A stretch of DNA of 64,000 bases from Apteryx mantelli (GCF_036417845.1 NC_089980.1:131528516-131592515); one strand, 5' to 3'. Shown: positions 1 through 12,445, numbered from the stretch's first letter. Notes: a model not told the origin generated them from the sequence alone. Numbers and translations: made by a program.

Positions 1-315
1 CGAACCTCCTTGTTATTCAGAGTTCTCTGTTCAGAATAGCTGAAAATATAAATAAGATACTGGGTGACAGTGATTTTCCTGAAATTCAGCAGCTTCATAA
101 GGGGGTACCAGTACATAACAGGCTTGCATAATCAGTCTGGGCTTCGACTGAGAAGAATTTTTGCATTATAAAACAAAAGAGCAAATTTTTACTAATATCC
201 TTTCATTATTTGTTCCTTGTTTTGTTCCAGATCAGATTATGCACATTGCTATTGCAGACTGAGAATATCGCATGTATTTTTAAAATGTGTGTATTATTGG
301 ATAATTATAACATAC

Positions 316-433
316 CATGCTGCATTTCTACAAGGGAGAGGTTGAATATTTGCTGGACTACATTTAGACGGAGTTTACCATCACAAAGAATAACAGCTCG
401 CCTTTCATCTGAACCATTTCTGGAAAGCTGCTT
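316..433 (-). CDS. WDCP: WDCP copy A, second coding exon (118 nt)
   Basis: On the minus strand a pyrimidine-rich tract ends in TTTACAG at 434. The exon then reads [20 protein letters not shown] and continues [19 protein letters not shown], ending with one base before a GTATGT donor at 315. It starts in phase 0, matching the end of the large exon, and leaves phase 1. The block (R/K)AV(I/L)LCDGK..L..VQQ.F.L...EM.H is the conserved C-terminal WDCP segment and aligns with 24093-24213 of copy B. It is 3 nt shorter than the copy B exon, so frame is kept. The next exon (the WIVLTAD...IIIRDG type seen in copy B) is not present between 1 and 315, so the gene runs off the left edge of the window. Confidence 0.9.
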
Positions 434-2908
434 CTGTAAATTCAAGAAAGAATCATTAGATACAGTGATGTATGGTTAAGCAGATATATCAAAATGACAT
501 TCATCAAAACAGGATCACAGATACGCCTTCAACTACATCATTTACAAAAGTCAAATGCTACATTCAGACTAATTTTCAAGATTTATACTTTAAAGTCCCA
601 GCTCTCAAAAAGAGATGATCTGTGCAAAGTCACTACGTGCAAAGTCAGCGTCTGTCAGAACTACAGAAGAAATCAGACACTGCTGCTGAAGAAAGCAACA
701 AGCTACATCCACAGCAGAATCCAGACTCTCACCCTATCACCTGCGAGGAACATCTCACCGGGGAGTCTGTAAAGCAGCAAGTTTTCTGTCTTCCCTCCTC
801 CCTGATCCACGTATTATGAAGAGGTGAGAACTCTTATCCATATATGTTTGGAACGAGGAGCAGTCTAACGTATCAGAAGCGCTTGTCTATCACACCTTTG
901 ATCATCACTGCACAAAACCTTAAAAATCCAAATAGCGTCTTCAGAGACTGTCTCCCACGTGGCAGAGCAAAACATTTTTGAAGGATAAAATAAATTGTTA
1001 CAAAATCTACAAACTCTGTTTCCCGGTACAGGATAAAATTCACATAACCATGTCACTTCCCAGAGAAGCCTGGATAATATCAGACAGGATAAATGCCATA
1101 AGGTAAGTTCTGTTTCCGCTTCCACGCTGTGGATGGACCCAAGCACACACAAGAGTTCTGCTGGAGAGGAGCTCGGAGACACACACGTGCTCTTTGCCTC
1201 CCGCACTGACAAACGTGCCGCTGCCCTCTGACAGATGCTGCTCATTGAGGGTTTCCTCTACGATTTGTAAAATACAGCTAATAGCTTGGGCAGCAGCGAA
1301 ATGATCAGGGGTCAGATTCATTTGAGAAGAGCACAAGATGAGGACCTCTTTGCCTGTTAATGATTTCCATGTCAAATATACCCAGGCAACGGTTAAAAGA
1401 CAGCATTTTCTGCCAGAATTTCCAACTTCACCCATAATTTGAAAGTCAAATTCTTTTCTTATCACAGATCATCAGTGATTAAAATCCATAGATTAAATTG
1501 TAGCCTTATTTTCATTTGTGAAACATCCTCATACAAGTATAACTATTTTAGCTCTTGGAGTGCAACTACAAGCTAGAATTTGATTCACTTCCAAACTACC
1601 TGTAAAAAGAGAACAGCGTATAAAAACATAATAAAATCTTGTGCTACCTCAAATATAAAGTGGGCTTCTAAATAAATATCTCGGATAAATGAGAGAGCAA
1701 ACTCACTGGTGAAAACTTTCACTTTTCTATGGGCACTTTTCAGAGTAACGCCTCACATTTAATTAAGATTTAAGAGAGCTAGAAAAATTAGAGTTACTAC
1801 AACTATTAAATGCTTACAGTGGAGAACAGCAAAGACAGTGAGGGGATATAGTCTAGGACCTAAGCTAAGAACCATTATTTTTAGCAATAATAAAGCCACA
1901 AAATAAGTGTTTATTGAAAGCAAATGGTGGTTTAAATGCCTTTGAATATTGACTAGGGATAAATTAATATCTAATAGTCTTAATATGTAAAAGAGGACTA
2001 GTGGATTTTGTGTCATATTTTGACAATCAGACAGTTTACACTTTCTAGCACGAGATTTAGAAGTACCTTCGTTCAGCCAAGGAAAATAAATGGACAAGAT
2101 AATTCAGAATTCAAGCCTCTCATACAAAATATGATTTTTAAGCCATTTTAAAGCTGTGTTAATTGACTTATCTGTTGTGTCCTAAAGGGTCTCTTTCCTG
2201 CTCAGACAGTACTCTCAATATTACTTCGCAAGATTTCTGTTTCAGAGACAAAGCAATTTTTTGGTTTTGGTCCCAGTTATTTGAGAACCTCACAAGAGGA
2301 CAGGAGATACAGATCAGCTCCTGCAGATGGCAGTTTTCCCCACTGACATCTGTAAGCAAAAAGCTTCAGAAATTGCTTAGGAAAAACAATAACTTTCTGG
2401 AACTTCACCTAAAACTTGAATTCTGCTACTGAAACTGGGGTTACTTGCAGTCTCACCGGCTCCTGCCTACAAAGGCAGGATGTGCCTGCTTGGGTCACAT
2501 TCGACCACCTCAGCCCACCCGTGAATAGCAGACATTCCTCAATATTTACATCACTTTAAAAACAATAAAGGTTTGTAGAGCAACAGGACTGTAGAAGACA
2601 TAAATCTAATCCTATTGACCAGTAAGTGATAACTTTTTTTTTCTAAAAATACTGTTTTCATCACTGTTACAGATAGCAGTGCTTTCATTCATACACACCT
2701 ATGTAGCCATGTGAAGTGACAATAATTTTAATTTAAAGATTACAAGAATTATCTGAAACATTTCCCTCATTTTATCTCCTGTCAGAGAAAAGTACTAATA
2801 CACAGTTTTAAAAGAATTGTAAATAGGGACTGAGATATAATTATATTAAGGGTATGGAAAATGTCCATAAACATGTTTTATCATTAAGGCTTCCAATATT
2901 AAAATTAC
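434..2908 (-). other. Intron of WDCP copy A
   Basis: This 2.5-kb intron lies between the two copy A coding exons. It is much shorter than the equivalent 8.4-kb intron of copy B, and no sequence similarity to that intron is obvious by eye. It contains an unexplained 141-codon minus-strand open frame (1040-1465), discussed as a finding. No clear transposon remnant was recognised. Confidence 0.8.
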
Positions 2909-4787
2909 CTGATAGGTGATGTTAATAAAAGAGGGTTCCTGAGAAGATGGGTAGACTGGAAGACTTTTCTTCCCAGCTTTTAGCAGCTCAGTTAATTCAG
3001 AGAGATGATGCTGTAATTCTGTAAAGTTACCAGACAGTTTTTCTACATTTTTCGAAAAGTAACTTGCTTCCTTTTCACTGAATAAGTTATTCTTAAAAGA
3101 ATTTGGTATTTTGGACGCCGCATCCATCTGCCTTTTTGGCGATGTTGACTTGTTACAAAATGCCAGTGGTGTGGCAGACAGTGCCACGGAGCGATTAACT
3201 GGTTCGGCATCCAGAGACTCAATAGCTGGAGGAAAATTCATGGAAACCTTTTTTTCTTTGAGGTCACTCACATTCAACCAGCTTTGCTCGTAAGCGGGGC
3301 TCTTAATTTCTTCAATGAGTTTTCTTCTGCTGGCGGGGGACTGAGTAGCAGCACGACCTGGTAGCAGGAGTCCACTGTTTAGAAGGTGAACGTCTGTAGA
3401 AATGTCTTGAGGTATGTTTGAAATAAGATTAAAACCGAAGCTCGCATCAGCTGGTGCAGACGCTGAAGACACTTCAAATATTAGTTCCTTAATCATCAAG
3501 CGGATCATGTACTTGTCTGATCTTGAAGATGGAAGAAATGCAGGGTCAGTGAATTTTTGTTTTCCAACCATTATCAACAATAATTTATTGGTCAAGAAGC
3601 ACAAACCCTTTGGTTTTTCATTTTTCTCTAGCTGAATTTGTTGAATATTGGGCAAATTGGATGAAGTCAGTGAATAGACTAAAATAATGTTACAAGTATT
3701 GGACGCAACCGATACAGTTTGAGTTTTGGGGTCAAAAGCCATTATATCAGGAACCAGAATGCCTGGGATGCTAACTTTTTTGGTAGAGGTAACCTTTCTT
3801 TCAAAAGTCACCAAAATGAGATGTGACGAATCTTGGCCACTTCCCGTCAGGTAGTCCTTGGGCCTCAGGTGAAGAAGAGGACTGGAATCAGTGCCCTGCT
3901 TGCCAGAAAGTATGTGAGTGAGATCCACGGGAGACGTAACAACGGATGCAGACTTCTCAGAGTCCAGTGACTTTATTCCCCCGTCCATGGAGTATTCTTC
4001 CTCGCCACATAAGCTAGACTGCGAGGGAAAAGAGTCTGTGTCAATGCTCGCTGGAACTTCAAATGCAACACCGGCATTTAAGCCGCAGATCTTGTCCAGA
4101 GGAAGTTCAGTAGCGACAGCAACTTGGAAATTCAGCGTAGCTTCTACAGCACAGATGTAGCCTCCCACATCAAAGACTGGGCAAAAAGAGCAAGCATTCA
4201 GGGTTTTCTGAGCATCGTCCCATATATAAGAATGAAGGGCACTGCCCACTCCGACTACTAAGCGATTGCCCTCCTTAGTCCAGCAAGCGCAATGGATGAG
4301 ACCGCTGCCTTTAATATCTGCTTTAATTCTCGAGTTGTTGAGATGAACGGAGTGCAGGACTGAGGCATCTCGCGTAGTTAGCACCGCCAAGATCTCCTTC
4401 TTCGGATGCCATACGCAGCCCTGGGGGAGCACTGGAAACGGCTCGCCAATGTCACATATCTGAGAAACCAAAAGCTTATTTCTTTCTGCGGCATTAAAAC
4501 AGAGCTGCCAAATAGTGATATGCTTTTTATGCTGAACAGCAAGCAGAGCTGGGGCATCAGCGGGACACGGGCCCCAGTAGAGTCCATGGACGTGTTCAAA
4601 CTGACCAACAACACTTGAGTCACCAAACTTTGGTTCTCCGTTGTGGAGATGTAAAGAAGTTAGTATGACCTGTTTCCCGTCTGTCCAGGCAATGCCATGC
4701 ACAGGATGAATTGCTTGGTACAAGGCATTGAGGCCAGTTCTCAGAAGCTTCGCCTTTCCTAGTTCCATGATTTTTAGTGTGACACAT
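2909..4787 (-). CDS. WDCP: WDCP copy A, large first coding exon (620 codons)
   Basis: This exon encodes the N-terminal beta-propeller-like part and the coiled-coil segment of WDCP (WD repeat and coiled-coil containing protein; the family was reported to bind the SH3 domain of the kinase HCK). Translation starts at 4768 with [14 protein letters not shown], as in known WDCP and in copy B. The frame is open up to 4924 only because the intron is open. A strong acceptor (long pyrimidine tract then TTTAG) ends at 4788 and leaves 19 nt of 5' UTR, so a noncoding exon must lie upstream. WD-like pieces are visible at about residues 22-40 (HGIAWTDG), 145-160 ([15 protein letters not shown]) and 180-210 ([15 protein letters not shown]). 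A serine-rich middle is followed by a coiled coil at about residues 565-605 ([20 protein letters not shown]). The exon ends in ITYQ with donor GT at 2908, phase 0. CpG content is higher than in copy B. Identity is near certain; function is inferred from the family. Confidence 0.95.
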
Positions 4788-6880
4788 CTAAACAAATTAG
4801 AAAGAAAAGAAAAAAGAATATATTGCTCTAGAGGATAGAGGAAAAATAAATGGTTATTTAGCTTATCACCCCGCCAATGCCAGACTCTTCCTTTCAGTAA
4901 CGTCAGTATACACACAGCGTTCATCTATGCTTAGACTCCAACCCCAGAGATTTTAATTTGTAAATTTTCCACTGTGAAATGCCATTTCAAAGGAAATAAT
5001 TTTTTCCCTCTTTACCTGGACTAAATCTGCCACACTTTCATCACAAAACCAGCCCTTTCACTTTAACTGACAGGTTGCTGGTTCTCAGAATATTTTCTGA
5101 TGACTTTTAGCATTAAGAATGTTAAAACTATCCCCTCTGACTCTGTCTCATGGACCATTTGTGGTCAGATAAAGTAATCCCTTACACATATAACAAAGCA
5201 TTAATGCTTCACCTATAACTTTAATCCTATATCAAGCAGGTGAGAATCAGGTATTTGGATAGTTATACCAGAAAGCTCTCTAAAAGAGTAAATGCAATTT
5301 TGAAAAAGGTTAGAATTAAAGCAGATATTTCTAGGGAAATATAAGAGAAAGACAATGAATGGAGGAGGTCCACAACCTTCTCCTAATGTTTCTCCACAAA
5401 GCAAGAATTTAAAAGAACCTAGAACAGAGAGAGGGCATAGAACCATCTACCGGAGGTATCAGCTGTACTGTTTTCAGAATTTTTGAAAAGCAAGTTATGT
5501 GATTTGCCTGATGTCTCAAAAGAAGCCTTTTCAGTTCTCCCTAATTAATATAATAGTTTCAAGGGAGAGAATGGGAAACAGCAGTGAAACCTCCTTCTCC
5601 ATAGTCCATATTTGGTGCCTGGGACATACAAAAGCCCTATGCAAGGCACCGAAACTTCAGAAGGGCTCAAGATTTTACACACATTTCCAGGTTCTGAGCT
5701 GTGAGCAATCCCACTCTGTGCACAGAATCCAGTTCAAAGGAATTGAAGGTTCCCTCATTTAAGATTCTCCATAGGATCTGACTCAACTACAAGGTCACAG
5801 CACAGGAAGAGTTGCAGCTTTAGTGAGAAAACTGAAAAATAACAAGAAAGGGTTCGAGATAGTCAAACTGCAAGGGTTTGGTAACAGCATACCTGGCACT
5901 ACTTGGTATTTTAATTAACTGTTTGTAGATGACCCCAAACTTGGAGGAGGTGGAGTGGAAGAGTGGATAAAACTAGACAGAAAGAGTTATGAGGAGATGT
6001 TGATGATTAAGATAAAAAGCTTCTCATCAAACTAACAAGTACAAAATACCATACTTGGTAAGTAAATAAACAAACTGCATGAATACCACCTTAGGAATAA
6101 TTGCCTGGGTAGCATTATAGCAAAAAATGGTCTGTCTTACAGTAGATCACAAATGGATTACGTCAGTGTTGCAGGTGACATTGAACGGGACAGCGTTGCA
6201 AAATGAGACAGCATCGCTCCTGAATGTTTTAAGAGGGATGCCATACACAGGGCAGATGATTACACCCCACTACCCTCTGAGGTAATGAGATCTCCACCAG
6301 AGCGCTCTGTCTAGTTCCGAGTTTAACACCTCAAGGATGATGGAAATGACTGAAAGAGTTCAAAGACCAGAGAAAAAAAAAGAAGTGGGTTCACTCAAGT
6401 TAGAGAGGGCTGCGAGTGGAGACAAGAGAACAGGGACTAGGCTGTTAACAGGAGAACAGTGATCTATTGTTCTCCCTGTCTACTGTGGATAGTGCAAGGT
6501 AATAATCAGCTTATTTTCAACAAGAGAGATTTAGGTCAGCTATTAAGGAAAAATTCCAACTATAAACAATAGCCAAGCACTGAAACGGGTTACCTTGGGA
6601 AGGGAGAGGGGGCACTCCACGAATTTCATTATCTTTAAGAGGTGGCTAAGGAACTGTCTGTCAAGGATATGTTTAAGTACACTGGATCCGACTCAGGCCA
6701 AGGGAGGGCTAGAGATGCTTCCAAAGCAGCTTCATCTTCCCGGCACTTCTCCGAACTCCAGCGCAACTGACCTCAACCTCGTTAAGCGACCACCGCTCAC
6801 AGTAAAATAAGGCGATAGTTAAGTTCGCCGAATCACGCGTATTCCTCCCCAGGCCATATTTACTTAGGCAAGGGAGCTGG
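4788..6880 (-). other. Probable 5' intron of WDCP copy A
   Basis: Noncoding DNA lies between the acceptor of the copy A coding exon and the CpG island at 6.88-8.05 kb. It is read as the intron after a noncoding first exon, because the coding exon opens with a strong splice acceptor rather than a promoter. Its second half is occupied by an old CR1 element. The upstream exon itself cannot be placed; on the minus strand the sequence around 7442-7449 (CAG then GTGCCC) is one possible donor. Confidence 0.5.
5925..6715 (+). mobile_element. Ancient CR1 LINE fragment
   Basis: The plus strand carries the familiar order of a CR1 3' half in degraded form. A remnant of the reverse transcriptase F-DD-KLGG box occurs near 5926-5948 (reading VDDPKLGG). 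A stretch resembling the IVDHKLN / QCDAVAKK region follows near 6135-6200, and the 3' tail (GGGTTACCTTGGGAAGGGAGAG, then AAGGATATGTTTAAG) lies near 6590-6680. Stops and indels are frequent, so it is long dead. The family call rests on pattern recognition, not a database match. Confidence 0.6.
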
Positions 6881-7577
6881 TAACCTGCCTCAGGAGACAC
6901 GCGGAGGTGCTGAGCCTCCCCGGCCATCCGGAGAGCTTTCTGTGGGGCAGGAGATGCTTTGCTTATGCTCTGCAGACCTGGAAGAGCACAGCCAGAAGGA
7001 TCCCCCCATTCCCCCCCCGCCGCCGACGCCCAGGGGCGTCCCCAAACCCTCCGACGTCTCCCGGGCGCGCAGGCCCCGAGGCGCCCGGCGCGGCGCGGCC
7101 TCTGGGGGCGTCGAGGCGGGCCGCCGGGGCCGGAGCGCCAGGAGCCCGGTGATGGCCGAGGAGCGCCCTCCGCCCCGGGCCGGGCCGCGGGCAGCTGCCG
7201 CGGGGGGCCCCGGGCAGGGCTCGGCCCCCAGGGCGGGAGCACACGGAGGGCACCAAAAGCCGCCCGCCCGCGCCGCTCCCTGCGCGGGCCCGCCCGCACC
7301 GGTATCGCCCCGCTCCCTCACGGGCCCGCCCGCCCCAGCGTCCCCCCGCCTCCCTCCGTGGCCCGCCCGCCGCTGCCTCACCCCGGGGCCAGTGGGACGG
7401 TCCCCGCGGCGGAGAGCGGCGCTCGCTGTGGCGGGCACCTGCTGAGCGCGGCGCGGCCCCACCTCCCGCTCCCCGCGGGGGGCGGGCAACGGGCGCTGCC
7501 TCTCGACGCTCTACCCGCCCCGCCGCGTATCGACGATGCTCTGTAGCGGCGCTCTAGCCGGCCACGCCTGAGCGGTA

Positions 7578-7584
7578 TGACGTA
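7578..7584 (+). promoter_or_regulatory. CRE-like site
   Basis: TGACGTA matches the CREB/ATF half-extended element. It overlaps the left arm of the 7581-7600 inverted repeat and lies 34 bp from the ZNF143-type site. It is a short motif, so function is an inference from context. Confidence 0.5.
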
Positions 7585-7600
7585 GGCGCGGGCGCCTACG
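7581..7600. repeat. Perfect inverted repeat, 9-bp arms
   Basis: CGTAGGCGC, then GG, then GCGCCTACG: a perfect palindrome in the core of the CpG island. The arms could bind a dimeric factor or form a short hairpin. No known factor is assigned. Confidence 0.8.
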
Positions 7601-7617
7601 CGGGGCGGGCGCTAAGA

Positions 7618-7637
7618 ACTACAGCTCCCAGGGTGCA
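7618..7637 (+). promoter_or_regulatory. ZNF143/THAP11 (SBS) type site
   Basis: The sequence ACTACAGCTCCCAGGGTGCA fits the well-known promoter motif ACTACAnnTCCCAnnnnGC bound by ZNF143 and associated with THAP11. Such sites typically lie close to transcription starts of CpG-island promoters, which suits its position in the centre of the island. Binding is inferred from the motif only. Confidence 0.75.
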
Positions 7638-8639
7638 ACGGGCGAGGCGGCCCGTGGGTGTTGTGTGCGCGTGCGCGGCCCCGCCCGCCCCCTCCGGCGG
7701 GCGGCGCGAGCGGCCTCCTGGGGGCGTCGCAACGGTCGTTGCCGCTGAGGCGGGCGCGGGGGAGGCGGCGAGGATTCGCCCTCCCTGTCGCTCCTGCGGG
7801 CCCGACCCGCGCTGCCGTGTCCTGGCCGCGGCCTGTGGCGCTGGGAAAGGCCTGTGGCGGGGCCTGAGGAGCGCAGAGGGCCGAGGAAGGGAGGAGGCGC
7901 CTCGGGCAGGAGGCCCCTGAGTCCCCAGTGCGGAGCGTCCCGTCCCGCCGTGTCCTGCGCTGGGGCTTCGGGCCTCGGCGGTGCCTCGCTGTCGGGGCTC
8001 AGTGCGCACCCGGGGGCCGGAGGGCCTTCGTCCCCGCGGGCGTGGCACAGGTTTGAACATGAAGGCCGCAAGTTTAAAAGTTATTCACACCCTTTGGCAC
8101 AAGATAAGCAAAACAAGATACACACCTTTGTTATCTTCTCGGGAGGTCACGTTTAAACCCAGTGTGTGTAAACCCAAAGTGTGTAAATGTGACATGGAAT
8201 AACTCCAAGCCAACTTCGTTGGTCTTGAAATATTGCACTGGACATAACTTTCTTGTTAAAAAGTCTCTAAGGCCTTTCTTAAGATAATTGCACATGCTGT
8301 TTCAAGATGTGTGCTGTGGCACTTTGTTGCTACTTGGTATTTCAAAGCAGTTTGATTGCTGTGCAGTTTCTGAAATTCATACTTTTGATAGAATCTTGAA
8401 ACATTGAAAATGTGTACTAAAGAGCTACCAAATTGCTTCAAGGTGTTGAAAAAATGCTTGACATGGTGCAAGGTCAAATACATAAACAGCTCAAACTGTA
8501 CATCTCACCAAAAAGAACTAGGTGGTGACTTGACTATATTGCCTAAGTGCCTTTACAAAGAAAAAAAAATAGTGGAAGTAAAGAGTTTTTTAACTTAGTG
8601 AAGAAAAGCTTAAAAAGAGCCAGTGGATGAATTAAAGTA

Positions 8640-8880
8640 AGACACAGCTGTGATTTTCATTAACTGCTGGAACAAACTACCAACAGAAAGAGCGGATCCT
8701 CCACGTACACTTTCGAGTCAAAACTTGATGATTTTCAGGGACATGTTTTTCAGCTAAATGCAGGTTTTGCCTTAGTCATGGACAAGTTTCTGAACTCAAT
8801 ACATGGATTGTAGATGAAATTCAACCGCCTGTGATGTACAAAAGGTGAGGATGTCTACGTATCTGTGACAGACTATTGAT
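8640..8880 (+). mobile_element. Ancient CR1 LINE 3' fragment
   Basis: The text around GCTGGAACAAACTACCAACAG, followed by a GGATCCTCC...TCAAAACTTGATG stretch and an AACTCAATACATGG...GAAATTC...CCTGTGATGTAC tail, follows the 3' untranslated region of old sauropsid CR1 copies. It is heavily degraded. The call is based on pattern recognition. Confidence 0.5.
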
Positions 8881-11800
8881 TACAAGGTAAAGTTTCACAT
8901 GTCTATCCAAAAAAGCTCAAAATAATTTGACTGTTTACCTGACATGCCAACTGCAAGATATTCAGAGACAGAGTGTTCAAGAAGACTGCAAGGGATAAGA
9001 CCTCTCCTCTTGTATGATTATAGTGGAAAAGATTTGTGGAACAGAAAATCCTACTATTCAGATTGAAAGTAGTTAGTTTCCAGCTTGCTTTGGAAGCTAG
9101 TTCAGAAAAGCAGTGGCCATGGGATATAGACAGGGTTGGGTGGAGATGAAGCAGAGGAATTATTCTAACTGCCCTCTTTTTTAAATGAAAGAGATTCTTT
9201 CTTCTTGCCAGCTTCAGCCCCTTGACTCTGTGAGTGCAGTAAATCAAAAAGCCAGGTTTAATTGATTTTGATTTAATTAATTGATTTTGAAGGTGAGAAA
9301 GAAAAGACAATGCCGCAAATGCCAGCTCTTCTCTGTTGCTCCACAAATATGCGCTCTCAGGTGTATGAGAATTTATCAAAAACTGAACAAACAGGATTTT
9401 GTTTTCTCCTTTCCATTTTCCTTTTCCTCTGCCATTGACAATAGGCAGAGCACAAAATGCTTGCCGCTGCAGAGAGAACAGGCCAGAGCTGAAAACCATG
9501 TCAGGAGAATGATTCAGTTCCTGTAAAAATCTAGACTTATTTTAATTTTATATGTTAATGTACTTCCAGGTTTAGGGCCTTAGTATCATCTGCCTCTCAC
9601 AGAGGTAAGCAGAGATAAGCCCTGCTTGAGAGATGATAATGGTGATCATTTTATTTGCTGTTATTCTTTTAACTCTAAAAAGTGCACACTCAGCGCAGCT
9701 GTAAGAACTGAACAGCCCAGGGAATGTCTGCTATCTCTTGCTGTGCCTGCTTAGCGCCTAGTGGATTGATAGAGGGAACTTCAGGGTGGTACATTTTCCG
9801 CTTCAGCTCCCCTCTCTCCACAGGGCTGCATACGCCCAAATACTCAACATTTCTGTACAAACTGCTGGCATTTAAGGTGCTGGGGATGCTTGGTCCCGTG
9901 TGTTGCCGAGGATGGGGCAGAGCCAGGCTCTGCTTTCAAGCTTGTTCTCCCTATGGATAACAAATAAATCAGGGTGACCAAAAGGTGCAGCTACTAAGGC
10001 TCCAGAGATATGCGCTGTGATTTGGTTAGATTGATGGTGGTGCAGTCTGAAAGTGCTGCAAGCCATGCATCAATAAGAAAACTTGTTTGGACTTGTTTCA
10101 GCACAGAGTGTAGCTATTTACTATTTAAAGCAGTGCAAGGCATGTGAGATTGCCGCTGTGCAGCTCTGCTTAATGTTTAAGAGGGTGTTTAGCCACTAGA
10201 GGGCTTTATTGGACAGTAATAGTTTGCTGAGGCGGGAGTTAATTCCTGAGTATAATTATATTCCTGTAACCTCACAAAGAATCTTGGTTAAATAGCAATA
10301 ACGCTTTCACAGTTTTCATTTATCCCAAGTAGAATTGTCTTATAAACTTAAATTGACCATCCATACTCATACACAGAAATAGACATTTTAAAATGGTTTA
10401 TTAAGAGACCAAATTTTAATGCCTCAGAAAATATTTTCACATTAAATGTTTGTTTTCCTTCCTATGCCTATAATTGATGAGAGTAAATCTTTTAAAAGAC
10501 CTTTATTTTTATGATGTAATTTATCTTATAAATATATGTATAAATATTCGTCGTGTTCTGCAAATGAACCCAAGATATCACCAAAGGCTGTCGCTATTTG
10601 TAAGTCTGTAAAATATGATCAGCTCTATAATTATTTTGATTGACGTGGAATTGTCTTAGCCTAGCAGAGGGCTGGGGTGGTGTGTAGACAGTTATTATTA
10701 GCCCTGTATATTTATTTTCATGCCCAACAGTGTGTATGGTGTTTGCATAAGCACTAGCTGGTTATTTCACGTAGCCCAGCATGAAAATTGCTGTAGCCCG
10801 CTTGGCCAGCAGCCACTAGCCATGGCCAGTCACGCAGCCGTAATGTGCCTAGCCGCAGCGGTTACTTCGCAGTAGCTCTAATGCAAATAAACATATCTCC
10901 GTTTTCTTCCTCCCCCCGCCCCGACTTTTCAAGCTTTTTACCACGGATATATAGGATGCCTCTGTTTCTTCCGGGATTTAAGTGATGAGAAAACCCTTAG
11001 GAGAGCCATGTAAAGTAGAAAGTAGGGCAGTGAATATATGCAAAAGGAAGTGTTACAAAGCTCAGATTATTGAAATGATTTCCTATGGTCATTCTCATTC
11101 AAAGCACACATTTTGTCTTTTAAAAACAAAGTGCTTACATTGAGTCAGTCTTATAGTAGAGACTTATCCTTAAACACTGAACAGTTACACACAACTGCAA
11201 TCTGTGCAATGAGGACAGGTTTGTGGTCTCATAATTTAATTTGCCCGTGTCATTTGGGCTTCTACTTTCCAATTAGCTTGAAACACAACATTAATAAAAA
11301 TATGGCGCAGTCTGAGAAAGAATTACGAGTACCTGTTAGAGGGAAAGAAGGGCAGAGAGATGGATGTGACAGGGCGCGTGCTGTAGTGTCATCATTTATG
11401 TCATTGCTTTTATTGGATATTTACACATTCAAAGAATGTAATAGTGTAAGGAAAAAAGAATAATTTGAAGATACTTCCTGTTAACTTCATGAGCATCATA
11501 TTTTTTAAAAAATATTTAGTCCAGGTTATTACTGAATGAGTAAGGTCTCATCATAGTATTTCTTAATGGGAAAGGTTAATAAAGCACTGTTACTTAATTT
11601 AGAACCCTAAGAGAGGATGTATGGAAGGAAAAGCTAAGATCAGTAGTTAAAATGTACAGATCTTTTAACTGATTTTTTTGTTATCAGAGTGAAAATGTTT
11701 TGAGGCTTCTTAATTTTGGGAGGTAATTAGTAATAAAGATGTATGAAATGAGCAATTTTGCAGAAAATTGTCTGGACATGAGTTAATGTCATGCTGTTGC

Positions 11801-12089
11801 AAGAGAGCAAACGTGCTTCTAGCATATGTGAACAGGATCAGGTAATGTATGTTTCAGACAACTGATTTTTATCCGCTTGGGGAAAAGGCATGGGCAATGT
11901 AGAAAGCTCTTCCAGGAATGTTTTGTCAGCCCCTGCAGTCTTCAGCCATGCGACTGCCTACTTTTTTTGTATCTAAAAACCTATACCAGTGCTTTTTCTG
12001 TGTCTAAAACAGGCCTGAGTAAGACTTCAACTAAATCCTGCTAACTTTGCTGCAATTTAAGAAAGATAATGAATAATTCTAGCTTATGG

Positions 12090-12445
12090 CAGAGTAACAA
12101 GAGGACCAGGATATATGTCTGTGAGATAGACTGAAGGAGCGGGTATCATTTAATGACAAGACGACTGAAGGGAGACATAGCGTTAAGAGAGAGGGGCAAA
12201 AGGCAACGGACATAAACTGTGAATAGTCAAAAATACTGTGTTTAAATTACTGCAATTGCAGTATAAGCATTAAGAAAAATCTAATGCTAAGGCTAGCTGC
12301 ATGGTAGAAAAGTTTGTGTACGGAGTTTGTGGACTCTCCATCACTGAAGTTTCAAACAATATTTAGATAAGCATCAGTCAAGGATGGTTTTGATAAAGTT
12401 GATCCTGCTTTGAGGCAGAAAAATGAACTAGGTAACCTTCCTGCA
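12090..12445 (+). mobile_element. Ancient CR1 LINE 3' fragment
   Basis: The order GACTGAAGGGAGACATAG, then a long degraded stretch, then GGAGTTTGTGGACTCTCCATC, ACAATATTTAGATAAGCATC, GTCAAGGATGGTTT, then a GATCCTGC...GAACTAGGT end is that of an old CR1 3' terminus in plus orientation. Many substitutions are present. The element is noncoding now. Confidence 0.6.

Larger units (their letters stand above)
6880..8055. promoter_or_regulatory. CpG island, probable promoter of WDCP copy A
   Basis: The stretch is extremely GC- and CpG-rich compared with AT-rich flanks on both sides. It lies 2.1-3.3 kb upstream of the copy A coding exon. No TATA box is obvious. The core near 7560-7640 combines a CRE-like TGACGTA, a 20-bp perfect palindrome and a ZNF143-type site, a combination usual in housekeeping and bidirectional promoters. 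The many open frames inside the island on both strands arise from the lack of stop codons in GC-rich DNA and are not called as genes. A plus-strand transcript starting here is possible but nothing recognisable lies downstream. Confidence 0.7.

Noticed and set aside
6709-8156. Many 60-200 codon open frames on both strands of the 7-kb CpG island
   Set aside because: They overlap each other in several frames, are rich in Pro, Ala, Arg and Gly, and are explained by the lack of stop codons in GC-rich DNA. None has a recognisable motif.
10878-10887. Octamer motif ATGCAAAT as an enhancer
   Set aside because: A single 8-bp match in 12 kb of AT-rich intergenic DNA is expected by chance; no supporting context was seen.
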